Shown here: positions 22,164-30,987 of the stretch, in pieces
Layout of the letters: every line of letters begins with the position of its first letter
Position numbering within the stretch: the stretch's first letter is position 1
From: Lachnospiraceae bacterium
Lineage (GTDB): Bacteria; Bacillota; Clostridia; Lachnospirales; Lachnospiraceae
Direction of reading: 5' to 3'
Length of the DNA stretch: 33,516 bases
Assembly: GCA_017540355.1 (NCBI GenBank)
Contig: JAFYBE010000012.1
Location: 1 to 33,516, forward strand
Notes under the pieces: generated by a model
Database searches by the model: none
Seen by the model: the letters and a program-made list of their open reading frames with translations, nothing else
Told to the model about the DNA's origin: nothing
Made by a program: the position numbers and the translations under genes

Positions 22164-23555
22164 ATGAAAAGATTAATAGGAACAAAAGATTTTTATCTTA
22201 AGGTTCTGGCGATAGCTTTCCCCATAATGATTCAGAACGGAATAAGCAACTTCGTCAGCCTTTTGGACAATATAATGATAGGCAGAATAGGAACAGAGCA
22301 GATGAGCGGTGTATCCATCGTTAACCAGCTGCTGTTTGTATTCCTTTTATGCATGTTCGGAGTTGTATCCGGTGCGGGGATTTTAGGAGCGCAATACTAC
22401 GGACAGAAGAACATGCCCGGAGTAAGGGATGTGTTAAGAAGCAAACTTATCTTAACGCTTATCACGCTTATCATCTCGTTACTCATCTTTATTACTTTGG
22501 ATGAGACGTTAATATCGCTTTACCTTCATGAAGGTTCGGATGCGGGTGATCTTGCGGCCACTCTTGACTACGGCAGGATATATCTTAGATACATGCTTTT
22601 CGGCCTGCCTGCGATGTCGGTGGAGATGAGTTATTCATCTACCCTTCGTGAATCGGGAGAGACGAAAGTTCCGATGCAGGCTTCCGTCATAGCAGTATTT
22701 ATCAACCTGATATTCAATTACATCCTGATATTCGGTAAGCTCGGGCTTCCGGCTTTGGGTGTTGTCGGTGCGGCAATAGCCACAATCATCTCAAGATACA
22801 TACAGATGGGTTATGTGGTTATATGGGCACACAGACATACTGTTGATGCTCCGTACGTTGAGGGTATGTTTACGGATTTCCGTGTGTCATGGAATCTTTT
22901 CGGCAAGGTTCTGCTGCTTTCGCTTCCGCTTATGCTTAACGAAACGCTCTGGGCAGCGGGAACGGCAGCCGTCAATACCTGTTATTCATATCACGGACTT
23001 TCCGTGGTTGCGGCAACCAACATTCAGTCCACTATATACAACATCTTTAACATCATGTATATAGCGATGGGCGATTCGATAGCTATAATAGTCGGGCAGC
23101 AGCTTGGCGCCGGTAAGATAGATGAGGCAAAAGACACCTCTGCCAGGATTATCATGATGGCAATTTCTTTCGCGGCCCTGGGCGGACTGTTGATGTTCTC
23201 GATATCGAGAGTCTTCCCGATGGTATACAACACCACGGACGAAGTAAGGGACATAGCATGTACGCTTATCAGAATCACGGCCTGCTTTATGCCCATTCAT
23301 GCATTTTTGCATGCCGTATATTTCTCCATCCGAAGCGGAGGCAAGACAATCATTACCGTTTTGTTTGACAGCGTATATCTGTGGATCATAGCTTTCCCCT
23401 TTGCTTACGTGCTTGCGCATTATACCGGCATAGGCATAGGCCTTATGTTTATATTATGCCAGTCGGTTGACCTGGTTAAGGTCATGGTCGGATTCTTCAT
23501 CTACAGATCCGGAATATGGGCAAGGAATATAACGGACGATCTTGTGGTTGAATAG
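22164..23555 (+). CDS. MATE family multidrug/Na+ or H+ antiporter
   Basis: This 463-residue inner-membrane protein with about twelve helices belongs to the multidrug and toxic compound extrusion family. The two-fold repeat is visible: the first half begins FPIMIQNGISNFVSLLDNIM, with GRIGTEQMSGVSI; the second begins LPLMLNETLWAAGTAAVNTC, with IAMGDSIAIIVGQQLGAG. It begins 15 bases after the rRNA methyltransferase, with only a weak AAGG before the ATG, so it is probably the last gene of that operon. The substrate is unknown; NorM/DinF relatives export cationic drugs or metabolites. Confidence 0.92.
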   Translation: MKRLIGTKDFYLKVLAIAFPIMIQNGISNFVSLLDNIMIGRIGTEQMSGVSIVNQLLFVFLLCMFGVVSGAGILGAQYYGQKNMPGVRDVLRSKLILTLITLIISLLIFITLDETLISLYLHEGSDAGDLAATLDYGRIYLRYMLFGLPAMSVEMSYSSTLRESGETKVPMQASVIAVFINLIFNYILIFGKLGLPALGVVGAAIATIISRYIQMGYVVIWAHRHTVDAPYVEGMFTDFRVSWNLFGKVLLLSLPLMLNETLWAAGTAAVNTCYSYHGLSVVAATNIQSTIYNIFNIMYIAMGDSIAIIVGQQLGAGKIDEAKDTSARIIMMAISFAALGGLLMFSISRVFPMVYNTTDEVRDIACTLIRITACFMPIHAFLHAVYFSIRSGGKTIITVLFDSVYLWIIAFPFAYVLAHYTGIGIGLMFILCQSVDLVKVMVGFFIYRSGIWARNITDDLVVE

Positions 23556-23598
23556 AGGCCGTAAGCCCCTAATATTTGGTGAACTATTACATTTTTTC

Positions 23599-23607
23599 TG
23601 ATAAAAT
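23599..23607 (+). promoter_or_regulatory. Extended -10 promoter immediately before mutS2
   Basis: TGA directly before TAAAAT (23602-23607) gives an extended -10. The usual start, six to seven bases downstream, coincides with the A of the mutS2 ATG (23614). The -35 is poor. Together with the absence of a ribosome site this suggests a leaderless message. Confidence 0.5.
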
Positions 23608-23613
23608 ACCTTT

Positions 23614-26010
23614 ATGAATCAAAAAGTACTTAAAGTATTGGAATTCAATAAAATAACCGACATGCTCATAGCCCATGCGGGATCAGAACCCGGAAGGGAT
23701 ATGGCCGCAAAGCTTCAGCCAAGCAGTGATATAGACAGGATTAAGAAGGATCAGCATGAGACGGCTGATGCTTTATCAAGGCTTCTTAAGGGTGACAGAG
23801 TGAGCTTTTCGGGTAACAGACCTCTTGGTGCGTCGCTTAAGGCTTTGGAGATAGGCGCGACTTTGTCCGCATCGGAGCTTCTTAAGATCGCGGACTTTTT
23901 GGACAATGTTTCCAAGGTCAGGGCGTATGGTGCAAGAAAAGAAGAGGACGAGAAGGCGGACACGCTTACAGGATATTTCGAAGATCTGGTATGCTTTGAT
24001 ACTACGGCTGCCAATATTCACAGATGTATTATTTCCGAAGATGAGATAGCGGATGATGCTTCTCCCGCACTTAAGTCAATAAGGCGTGAGATATCGCTTT
24101 CGGGAGAGAGGATACACAAGCAGCTTAATTCGATAATAGGCGGCAGCTTAAGAACTTATCTTCAGGATGCCGTGATCACGCAGAGAGACGGAAGATACTG
24201 TATACCCGTTAAGTCGGAATACAGAAGTCAGATTCCCGGAATGATACACGATCAGTCGGCTACGGGTTCTACGGTATTTATAGAGCCTCAGGCCGTTGTG
24301 GAGCTTAACAATAAGATTAAGCAGCTTATGCTTGATGAGCAGAAAGAGATAGAGCTTATCTTAAGTGAGTTAAGTGCTTCGGTCGGAGTCGACAGGGATG
24401 CGATAGCGACGGATCAGAAGCTGATGACGGGACTTGATTTTATATTTGCCAAGGGAAGACTTGCTCTGGAGCAGAACGCTACGGAACCCGTGTTTAATGA
24501 CACACATGTCATTAATATACGTAAGGGCAGACATCCGCTTTTGGATAAGGATAAGGTTGTTCCGATAGATATAAGACTCGGAGATGATTTCGATCTGCTT
24601 GTTATAACGGGACCCAATACCGGAGGTAAGACAGTATCGCTTAAGACGGTCGGCCTGCTTACTTTAATGGGACAGGCGGGGCTTCATATTCCCGCGGGAG
24701 ACAGATCGGTTCTTTCGGTATTTAAGAAGGTATATGCGGATATAGGAGACGAACAGAGCATAGAGCAGAGTCTGTCAACTTTTTCATCGCATATGAAGAA
24801 TATAGTGGCCATACTTAAGAATGCTGACAGTGACAGTTTATGTCTTTTTGATGAGCTTGGAGCCGGTACGGACCCGATAGAGGGAGCGGCGTTGGCTACG
24901 GCCATTCTGGATCACCTTCATAAAAAGGAGATAAGAACGATCGCCACGACTCACTACAGTGAGCTTAAGGTATATGCACTTACGACAGAGGGAGTTGAGA
25001 ACGGAAGCCAGGAATTCGATGTGGCTACGCTATCGCCCACATATCGTCTGTTAATCGGAGTGCCCGGCAAGAGTAATGCATTTGCCATATCCAAGCGTCT
25101 GGGGCTTAGGGATGATATAATAGAGGAAGCCAAGGCTTATATCACAGAGGATAAGGAAAGCTTTGAGGATCTTATATCGGATCTTGAGGACAGCAGAAGG
25201 TCCATTGAGAAAGAACGCGAAGAGATAGCCGATTACAAAGCCAGAATCAAGTCTCATCAGGATGCGCTTGAGCGTAAGAGAGACAAGATCGATGAAGGCA
25301 GAGAAGAGATATTAAGAAAGGCACGTCTTGAAGCGGCCGAGATTTTAAAAGAAGCCAAGGAAGTTGCCGACGAGACGATAAGGACATTTAACAGAGTAGG
25401 TCCCGAGACCACGATAAGAGAACTCGAAAAGGCCAGGGACAACGTCCGGAACAAGCAGAAGGACAACGCTTCGCATCTTTCGATTACCAAGGATGAGAGA
25501 AATGAGAAGCCGATAAAGCCTCAGGACTTAAAGCTTGGAATGGATGTCAAGATAAGATCGTTAGGCCTTAAGGGTACGGTCAATTCGCTTCCGGATGATA
25601 AGGGAGACCTCTTCATTCAGTGCGGAATCATGCGTACCAAGAGTAACATAAGCGACCTTACGATCATCAAGGATGAGCCGTTAACAGGCAAGAAGACAAA
25701 AGGCGGAAAGCCCGATAAGAATTCGTCCAACCTGGGCAAGATCAAAGCGGGTAAGTCTATAAGCGTTACCTCGGAGATCAATCTTTTGGGTAAGACAGTG
25801 GATGAAGCTTTATATGAGCTTGATAAGTATCTTGATGATGCCTACCTTGCACATATGCCGAGTGTCCGCATAGTACACGGCAAGGGTACGGGAGCTTTAA
25901 GGAGCGCCGTACAGAACAAGCTTAAGAAGACCAAATACATAGAGAGTTTCAGACAGGGAGAGTTCGGCGAAGGTGACGCAGGTGTCACAATCGCAAAGTT
26001 TAAAGAATAA
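23614..26010 (+). CDS. mutS2: MutS2 ATPase with C-terminal Smr domain
   Basis: This is a 798-residue cytoplasmic MutS homologue without the mismatch-recognition domain. Order: MutS core and lever helices (about 1-320), ABC-type ATPase with Walker A GPNTGGKT (333-340) and Walker B LCLFDELGAGTDP, a long charged coiled coil (about 510-640), a small beta-rich KOW-like region (about 650-690), and the Smr domain (about 720-798) with HGKGTGALR. MutS2 proteins suppress recombination and have been linked to clearing stalled ribosomes. The N-terminus (MNQKVLKVLEFNKITDML) matches the family start, so ATG 23614 is right although no Shine-Dalgarno sequence precedes it. The first Smr motif reads INLLG rather than the usual LDLRG. 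Confidence 0.95.
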   Translation: MNQKVLKVLEFNKITDMLIAHAGSEPGRDMAAKLQPSSDIDRIKKDQHETADALSRLLKGDRVSFSGNRPLGASLKALEIGATLSASELLKIADFLDNVSKVRAYGARKEEDEKADTLTGYFEDLVCFDTTAANIHRCIISEDEIADDASPALKSIRREISLSGERIHKQLNSIIGGSLRTYLQDAVITQRDGRYCIPVKSEYRSQIPGMIHDQSATGSTVFIEPQAVVELNNKIKQLMLDEQKEIELILSELSASVGVDRDAIATDQKLMTGLDFIFAKGRLALEQNATEPVFNDTHVINIRKGRHPLLDKDKVVPIDIRLGDDFDLLVITGPNTGGKTVSLKTVGLLTLMGQAGLHIPAGDRSVLSVFKKVYADIGDEQSIEQSLSTFSSHMKNIVAILKNADSDSLCLFDELGAGTDPIEGAALATAILDHLHKKEIRTIATTHYSELKVYALTTEGVENGSQEFDVATLSPTYRLLIGVPGKSNAFAISKRLGLRDDIIEEAKAYITEDKESFEDLISDLEDSRRSIEKEREEIADYKARIKSHQDALERKRDKIDEGREEILRKARLEAAEILKEAKEVADETIRTFNRVGPETTIRELEKARDNVRNKQKDNASHLSITKDERNEKPIKPQDLKLGMDVKIRSLGLKGTVNSLPDDKGDLFIQCGIMRTKSNISDLTIIKDEPLTGKKTKGGKPDKNSSNLGKIKAGKSISVTSEINLLGKTVDEALYELDKYLDDAYLAHMPSVRIVHGKGTGALRSAVQNKLKKTKYIESFRQGEFGEGDAGVTIAKFKE

Positions 26011-26012
26011 AC

Positions 26013-26039
26013 GCCGGGTGGGCGATTCTTCCCGCCGGT
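26013..26039 (+). repeat. GC-rich hairpin between mutS2 and the response regulator gene
   Basis: GCCGG-TGGG (26013-26022, one bulged G) can pair with CCCGCCGGT (26031-26039). There is no T tract, so read-through into the two-component genes is expected. The sequence resembles the one at 16722-16746. Confidence 0.4.
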
Positions 26040-26054
26040 ACAGGAGGAGTATAT

Positions 26055-26756
26055 ATGGCAGTAAAACAGAAAATCATGATAGTTGACGACGACAACAACA
26101 TAGCGGAGTTGATCAGTCTGTATCTGACGAAGGAGTGTTTCGACACAAAGATATTCGGAGACGGTGAGTCTGCTTTGGCCGGCTTTGATTCGTTTGCTCC
26201 CAATCTTGTGCTTTTGGATCTTATGCTTCCGGGCATAGACGGATATCAGGTCTGCAGAGAGATAAGAGCCAAGAGTGCCACACCGATAATCATGCTTTCA
26301 GCCAAGGGTGAAGTCTTTGATAAGGTGCTCGGTCTTGAACTCGGTGCCGATGATTACATGGAGAAGCCCTTCGATACCAAGGAGCTTGTTGCAAGAGTTA
26401 AAGCGGTGTTAAGAAGATACAAGACATCTCCTGAGGTTGTTGAGGAATCGCAGGTTAAGTGTGTAGAGTATCCCGATCTTATCATCAATCAGACGAATTA
26501 TTCGGTCGTCTATATGGGCAAGAACGTGGATATGCCTCCGAAAGAGCTGGAACTGTTATTTTTCCTTGCAGCGTCTCCCAATCACGTATTCACAAGAGAG
26601 CAGCTGCTTGATCAGATATGGGGCTATGAGTACATAGGTGACACCAGAACCGTCGACGTGCACATCAAGAGACTGCGTGAGAAGCTCGGAGATCACGAGC
26701 ATTGGCGCATAGCCACAATCTGGGGAATAGGTTACAAATTCGAGACTATTGGATAA
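26055..26756 (+). CDS. OmpR/PhoB-family response regulator
   Basis: This 233-residue DNA-binding regulator has a receiver domain (about 5-118) with the acidic pocket Asp-11/Asp-12, the phosphorylated Asp-55 in LVLLDLMLPG, and Lys-102 in MEKPFD. A winged helix-turn-helix output domain (about 135-230) holds FTREQLLDQIWGYEYIGDTR and VDVHIKRLREKLG. AGGAGGAG lies before the ATG. The partner kinase begins nine bases after the stop, so the two are one unit. The stimulus is unknown. Confidence 0.96.
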   Translation: MAVKQKIMIVDDDNNIAELISLYLTKECFDTKIFGDGESALAGFDSFAPNLVLLDLMLPGIDGYQVCREIRAKSATPIIMLSAKGEVFDKVLGLELGADDYMEKPFDTKELVARVKAVLRRYKTSPEVVEESQVKCVEYPDLIINQTNYSVVYMGKNVDMPPKELELLFFLAASPNHVFTREQLLDQIWGYEYIGDTRTVDVHIKRLREKLGDHEHWRIATIWGIGYKFETIG

Positions 26757-26765
26757 AGGATAACC

Positions 26766-28190
26766 ATGCGTAAAACTTTGTATCTTAAGTTCATACTGGC
26801 TTATCTGATATTCGGTGTATTCAGTTTCATCATGGTTGCGACCTTCGCCTCCAACATGACGGCTGAGCAGCTTAAGCGTGAAAAAGCGGAGACTCTGTAT
26901 AAAGAGGCGACGCTGATTGCCGATACGTACGCGGCCGACCTGTATACCAACAACATCGGTCTGGATACCGTGAAGCATCAGCTGGATGCACTCGATGTCT
27001 TTTTGGATTCCGATATATGGATCATCAATCCGTCCGGTCGAATGATCATCGATTCTTCGGCTCCTCTTAATGTGGATGAGGAGATTGTTATCGACGGATT
27101 CGATCCCACTATTATGTCGGGCTCGTATTACACCACCGGAGATTTCTTCGGCGCATATCCGGAAGAGATGCTTTCAGTGCTTGCTCCGATCACAACGGAA
27201 TACAAGGTCAGAGGTTACGTGGTTATACACACATCAATGGCCTCAATCATGAGGAGTAAGGAAAGCCTTTTGTCCATCTCGTACATCCTGATGGTACTTA
27301 TATTCCTGCTTTCAATGATAATTCTCATCTTCTTTACGGAGTTTGTGTATGTGCCGATAAGAAGGATTACGGATGCGACGGAGCAATATGCCTCCGGTAA
27401 CATGCACTATGAATTCACCGTGGATTCCGATGATGAGATAGGTTATCTGGCAGCAGCCCTTCAGTATATGGCAAGCGAGATATCAAAGGCTGAGGATAAT
27501 CAGAAGAAGTTTGTGGCTAACGTTTCGCATGACTTCCGTTCGCCTCTTACTTCGATAAAGGGCTATCTCGAAGCCATGATTGACGGTACGATACCGCCTG
27601 AGATGCATGAGAAATATCTGGGTATCGTGCTTAACGAGACGGAGCGTCTTACCAAGCTTACCAACTCGCTTCTTACGCTTAATAACTTAAATGTCAGAGG
27701 AGTCGTGCTTGAGAAGTCTGTGTTCGATATCAATCAGGTCATAAGGGATACCGCAGCATCGGCCGAGGTTCAGCTTATGAACAAGAACATAAGCTTAGAG
27801 CTTGTGTTAACGGGTGAGGAATTCATGGTTGAAGCCGATATGGGCAAGATTCAGCAGGTTTTGTATAACCTTTTGGACAATGCGATCAAGTTCTCGCACC
27901 ATGACGGACACATCAAAATCGAGACCACGGAGAAGCATCAGAAGGTATTTATCTCGGTTAAGGATAACGGTATCGGCATTCCCAAGGACAGCCTTAAGCT
28001 TATCTGGGACCGCTTCTATAAGACCGACTTATCGCGAGGCAAGGATAAAAAAGGAACGGGCCTTGGTCTTTCCATAACCAAAGAGATCATAACGGCGCAT
28101 GGCGAACACATTAATGTTATCTCGACGGAAGGCGTCGGTACGGAGTTTATCTTCTCTCTTCCGATAGCCGATGAAGAGGACGATTTTTAA
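26766..28190 (+). CDS. Membrane sensor histidine kinase (partner of the upstream response regulator)
   Basis: This 474-residue kinase has membrane helix 1 (about 8-29), an extracellular sensor domain of about 135 residues, membrane helix 2 (about 168-190), HAMP (about 191-243), a dimerisation/phosphoacceptor domain with FVANVSHDFRSPLTSIKGYL (His-255), and the ATPase domain with NLLDNAIKFS (368-377), DNGIGIP (400-406) and GTGLGLSI (430-437). All catalytic boxes are present. The sensor domain (IWIINPSGRMIIDSS, VRGYVVIHTSM) looks PAS/Cache-like. AAAGGATAACC precedes the ATG. It acts on the response regulator gene nine bases upstream. Confidence 0.95.
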   Translation: MRKTLYLKFILAYLIFGVFSFIMVATFASNMTAEQLKREKAETLYKEATLIADTYAADLYTNNIGLDTVKHQLDALDVFLDSDIWIINPSGRMIIDSSAPLNVDEEIVIDGFDPTIMSGSYYTTGDFFGAYPEEMLSVLAPITTEYKVRGYVVIHTSMASIMRSKESLLSISYILMVLIFLLSMIILIFFTEFVYVPIRRITDATEQYASGNMHYEFTVDSDDEIGYLAAALQYMASEISKAEDNQKKFVANVSHDFRSPLTSIKGYLEAMIDGTIPPEMHEKYLGIVLNETERLTKLTNSLLTLNNLNVRGVVLEKSVFDINQVIRDTAASAEVQLMNKNISLELVLTGEEFMVEADMGKIQQVLYNLLDNAIKFSHHDGHIKIETTEKHQKVFISVKDNGIGIPKDSLKLIWDRFYKTDLSRGKDKKGTGLGLSITKEIITAHGEHINVISTEGVGTEFIFSLPIADEEDDF

Positions 28191-28222
28191 TAAAATATAT
28201 AGGAATTTAAGAATTTACCCAC

Positions 28223-28251
28223 TTGTCCCGTTGCGTATATTGTAGTAAGAT
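28223..28251 (+). promoter_or_regulatory. Possible promoter of the small HTH gene
   Basis: TTGTCC (28223-28228) and TAAGAT (28246-28251) are 17 bases apart, each four of six to consensus. The predicted start near 28258 lies about 40 bases before ATG 28297. Confidence 0.38.
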
Positions 28252-28296
28252 ATGACAAGCAAGAACTATGGTGGTATTTGTGTTGGAGGTTATCAT

Positions 28297-28500
28297 ATGG
28301 ATTTAAGAGATACGTTGCTTAAACTCAGAGAAGATACAGGGATGAACAGACGCCAGTTTGCGGATTATTACGGAATACCTTACAGGACTTTACAGGACTG
28401 GGAGCTTGGCAATCGTAAGATGCCCGTATATCTCCTTCGCCTCATGATATATAAAGCAGAGATGGAGAAACTTGTAGATAACGGTAAGAGCAACAAATAG
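28297..28500 (+). CDS. Small helix-turn-helix DNA-binding protein
   Basis: This 67-residue protein is almost entirely one helix-turn-helix domain of the Xre/Cro type: TLLKLREDTGMNRRQFADYY, then GIPYRTLQDWELGNRKMP, where the second block is the recognition helix and its following turn. ATG 28297 is preceded by GGAGG seven bases away; the longer frame from 28252 lacks a ribosome site. It lies 25 bases before the metallophosphoesterase gene and may be co-transcribed with it. Its target is unknown, but a perfect inverted repeat lies 29 bases after its stop. Confidence 0.85.
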   Translation: MDLRDTLLKLREDTGMNRRQFADYYGIPYRTLQDWELGNRKMPVYLLRLMIYKAEMEKLVDNGKSNK

Positions 28501-28525
28501 CGGTATTACTATGAGGAGACTATCA

Positions 28526-29449
28526 ATGAGGATATGCACCGTTGTATGCATATCCTTATCTTTATTATGTATGGCTTGTAATTCCCAAGCCGGCCATAAG
28601 CATGTTAAGGTGAGTGAAGAAGAGCTTGATCTTGGCCTTTCCAAGCCCTTTGATATCATGTTTGTCGCCGATACGCACATATCTTTGTGTGATGAGAGGG
28701 ATGAGGCCGTTAAGGATAAGGCCGATTTAAGATACGGAGCGTTTATATCGCCTGACGGTCTTCATGCCGATGAGATTTATGCGGAAGAGATGAACCTGGT
28801 AAAAGAGAAGGCTCCAGATCTTCTGATACTCGGAGGTGACATAGTTGACTCGGCGATGTATGCATCCATAGATTTTGCAACGGAAAAGACCAGGGATACC
28901 GGAGTTGACTATATATACGGAATGGGCAATCACGACTTTGAGTACGGTGATGAATACTATTCCGACAAGGCGTATTCGGATTACCTTCCGAGACTTGAGA
29001 CGGTAAGCGCAACAAAAGACGGATACCAGTTAAAAGAGTATGACGAGCTGGTCGTTTTGGTTGTTGATGATGATAACAATCAGGTAACCGAAGGAGCGCT
29101 TAATGCTCTTAAGGATTTAAGCAGGCAGGATAAGCCCGTAATACTTTGCACTCATGTACCTATAGAACCGGATCCGGAATATTCGAATGACCTTATTGAG
29201 AGTTCAATTCGTATGTGGGGAGCATATGATGACGGAAGAAGCAGAGTGCTGCTCGGAGATCATGCATGCATACCGAATGATGTTACAAGAGAGTTTATAG
29301 AACTTGTGAAATCGCCCGATGGTCCGGTGAAACTGGTAATGTCGGGTCACATACATTTTTATAATAAGAGCAACTTAACCGACAATCTGGTTCAGATTAC
29401 AACAGGGGCCGGTTTTGAAGGAGATATAATTAGTCTTCACATAAAGTGA
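28526..29449 (+). CDS. Calcineurin-like metallophosphoesterase lipoprotein
   Basis: This is a 307-residue exported enzyme. The signal peptide ends in the lipobox LCMAC, with Cys-18 as the lipid anchor. The dimetal phosphoesterase motifs occur in order: FVADTHI (D-x-H), GGDIVD (GD), GMGNHDFE (GNHD), CTHVP (H) and SGHIHFY (GHxH). The ATG at 28526 has GAGGAG seven bases upstream; the ATG at 28511 lies before that ribosome site and is less likely. Substrates in the family range from nucleotides to phospholipids, so none can be named. Codons 2-11 form a perfect inverted repeat. Confidence 0.9.
   Translation: MRICTVVCISLSLLCMACNSQAGHKHVKVSEEELDLGLSKPFDIMFVADTHISLCDERDEAVKDKADLRYGAFISPDGLHADEIYAEEMNLVKEKAPDLLILGGDIVDSAMYASIDFATEKTRDTGVDYIYGMGNHDFEYGDEYYSDKAYSDYLPRLETVSATKDGYQLKEYDELVVLVVDDDNNQVTEGALNALKDLSRQDKPVILCTHVPIEPDPEYSNDLIESSIRMWGAYDDGRSRVLLGDHACIPNDVTREFIELVKSPDGPVKLVMSGHIHFYNKSNLTDNLVQITTGAGFEGDIISLHIK
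28529..28556 (+). repeat. 10-base perfect inverted repeat in the first codons of the phosphoesterase gene
   Basis: AGGATATGCA (28529-28538) and its exact complement (28547-28556) flank the eight bases CCGTTGTA, beginning just after the ATG. It could form an mRNA hairpin at the start codon or be a protein-binding site, perhaps for the HTH protein encoded immediately upstream. Confidence 0.55.
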
Positions 29450-29482
29450 TCATAAAGAAAGCAGAAGGCATAGGGAGAGAAT

Positions 29483-30970
29483 ATGAAGATAGGATTTGAC
29501 AACGAAAAGTACTTAAAGATGCAGTCTGAGCACATCAGAGAAAGGATAGCGAAGTTCCATAACAAGCTTTACCTGGAATTCGGAGGAAAGCTTTTCGATG
29601 ACTTCCATGCATCCAGAGTACTGCCCGGATTCGAACCTGACAGTAAGCTTAAGATGTTGCTTCAGCTTAAGGATCAGGCTGAGATAGTCATAGTTGTCAA
29701 TGCCGAGGATATAGAAGAAGGCAAGGTAAGAGGTGACTACGGCATCACTTACGATATGGATGTATTAAGACTTATGGATGCTTTCCAGGGTATAGGACTC
29801 TATGTCGGAAGTATCTGCGTTACGAAGTATGCGGCTCAGACCGCGGCAGACCAGTTCATAGACAAGCTTTCGGAACTCGGTATCCGCTCATACAAGCATT
29901 ACAGAATTCCCGGTTATCCTTCTGATGTTGCAAGAATCGTGAGTGAAGAAGGATACGGTAAGAATGAATATATAGAGACATCAAGACCTCTTGTTGTCAT
30001 TACCGCACCCGGACCCGGTTCCGGCAAGATGGCTACCTGCTTATCACAGCTTTATCATGAGCATAAGAGAGGTATCAATGCGGGCTATGCAAAGTTTGAG
30101 ACCTTCCCGATATGGAATCTTCCGCTTAAGCATCCCGTCAACATGGCATATGAGGCAGCTACGGCAGATCTTAACGATGTCAACATGATCGATCCTTTCC
30201 ATCTTGAAGCATACGGAGAGACAACGGTCAACTATAACAGAGATGTTGAGATCTTCCCTGTGCTTAATGCGATGTTCACACAGATTTTAGGTGAGAGTCC
30301 CTATAAGTCGCCTACCGATATGGGTGTTAACATGGCAGGTAACTGTATTATAGATGACGATGTCTGCAGGGAAGCATCCGAGCAGGAGATTATCCGCAGA
30401 TATTATCAGTGCCTCTGCGACCTTAAGAGGGGTAAGGACTGCAAGGCAGACCTTTATAAGCTTGAGCTTATCATGAAGCAGGCATATCTTACACCCGAAG
30501 ACAGACAGGTTGTGGGAGCAGCCCTTAAAAGAGAAGAGGCTACGGGACATCCCGCCGCATCCATAGAGCTTCCTGACGGAACACTCGTTACAGGCAAGAC
30601 AACCGATCTTTTGGGAGCATCCGCAGCTGTATTGCTTAATTCGCTTAAAGAGCTGGCAGGCATAGATCATGAACTTCATCTTGTATCGCCTGAAGCAATA
30701 GAGCCCATACAGAGACTTAAGACAGGATATCTCGGAAGCCGCAATCCCAGGCTTCATACAGACGAGATTCTCATAGCTCTTTCGATTTCTGCAGCAACGA
30801 ATAAGGATGCTGAGCTGGCATTGAAGCAGATTCCGAAGTTAAGAGGACTTGAAGCACATTCTTCGGTATTATTGTCAAGCGTTGACGAACAGACATTTAA
30901 GAGGCTCGGATTAAGACTCACTTCAGAGCCCAAGTATGAGGAGAATAATAAGAAGTATCACAAACACTAG
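29483..30970 (+). CDS. DUF1846-family protein
   Basis: This 495-residue cytoplasmic protein belongs to the DUF1846 family, recognised by its start (MKIGFDNEKYLKMQSEHIRE), the EFGGKLFDDFHASRVLPGF block and the normal length. Residues 175-182 read APGPGSGK, resembling a nucleotide-binding P-loop, followed by CLSQLYHEHKRG and FETFPIWNLPLKHPVN. No enzymatic role is established that I can name with confidence. GGGAGAG precedes the ATG. It starts 33 bases after the phosphoesterase gene and ends 17 bases before ftsH, so the three may share a transcript. Confidence 0.9.
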   Translation: MKIGFDNEKYLKMQSEHIRERIAKFHNKLYLEFGGKLFDDFHASRVLPGFEPDSKLKMLLQLKDQAEIVIVVNAEDIEEGKVRGDYGITYDMDVLRLMDAFQGIGLYVGSICVTKYAAQTAADQFIDKLSELGIRSYKHYRIPGYPSDVARIVSEEGYGKNEYIETSRPLVVITAPGPGSGKMATCLSQLYHEHKRGINAGYAKFETFPIWNLPLKHPVNMAYEAATADLNDVNMIDPFHLEAYGETTVNYNRDVEIFPVLNAMFTQILGESPYKSPTDMGVNMAGNCIIDDDVCREASEQEIIRRYYQCLCDLKRGKDCKADLYKLELIMKQAYLTPEDRQVVGAALKREEATGHPAASIELPDGTLVTGKTTDLLGASAAVLLNSLKELAGIDHELHLVSPEAIEPIQRLKTGYLGSRNPRLHTDEILIALSISAATNKDAELALKQIPKLRGLEAHSSVLLSSVDEQTFKRLGLRLTSEPKYEENNKKYHKH

Positions 30971-30987
30971 TGTAATTGGAGGATACC

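Noticed and set aside
22986..23420. 144-codon minus-strand frame inside the MATE gene
   Set aside because: It lies wholly within a clear membrane-transporter gene on the other strand, with no ribosome site or recognisable motif.
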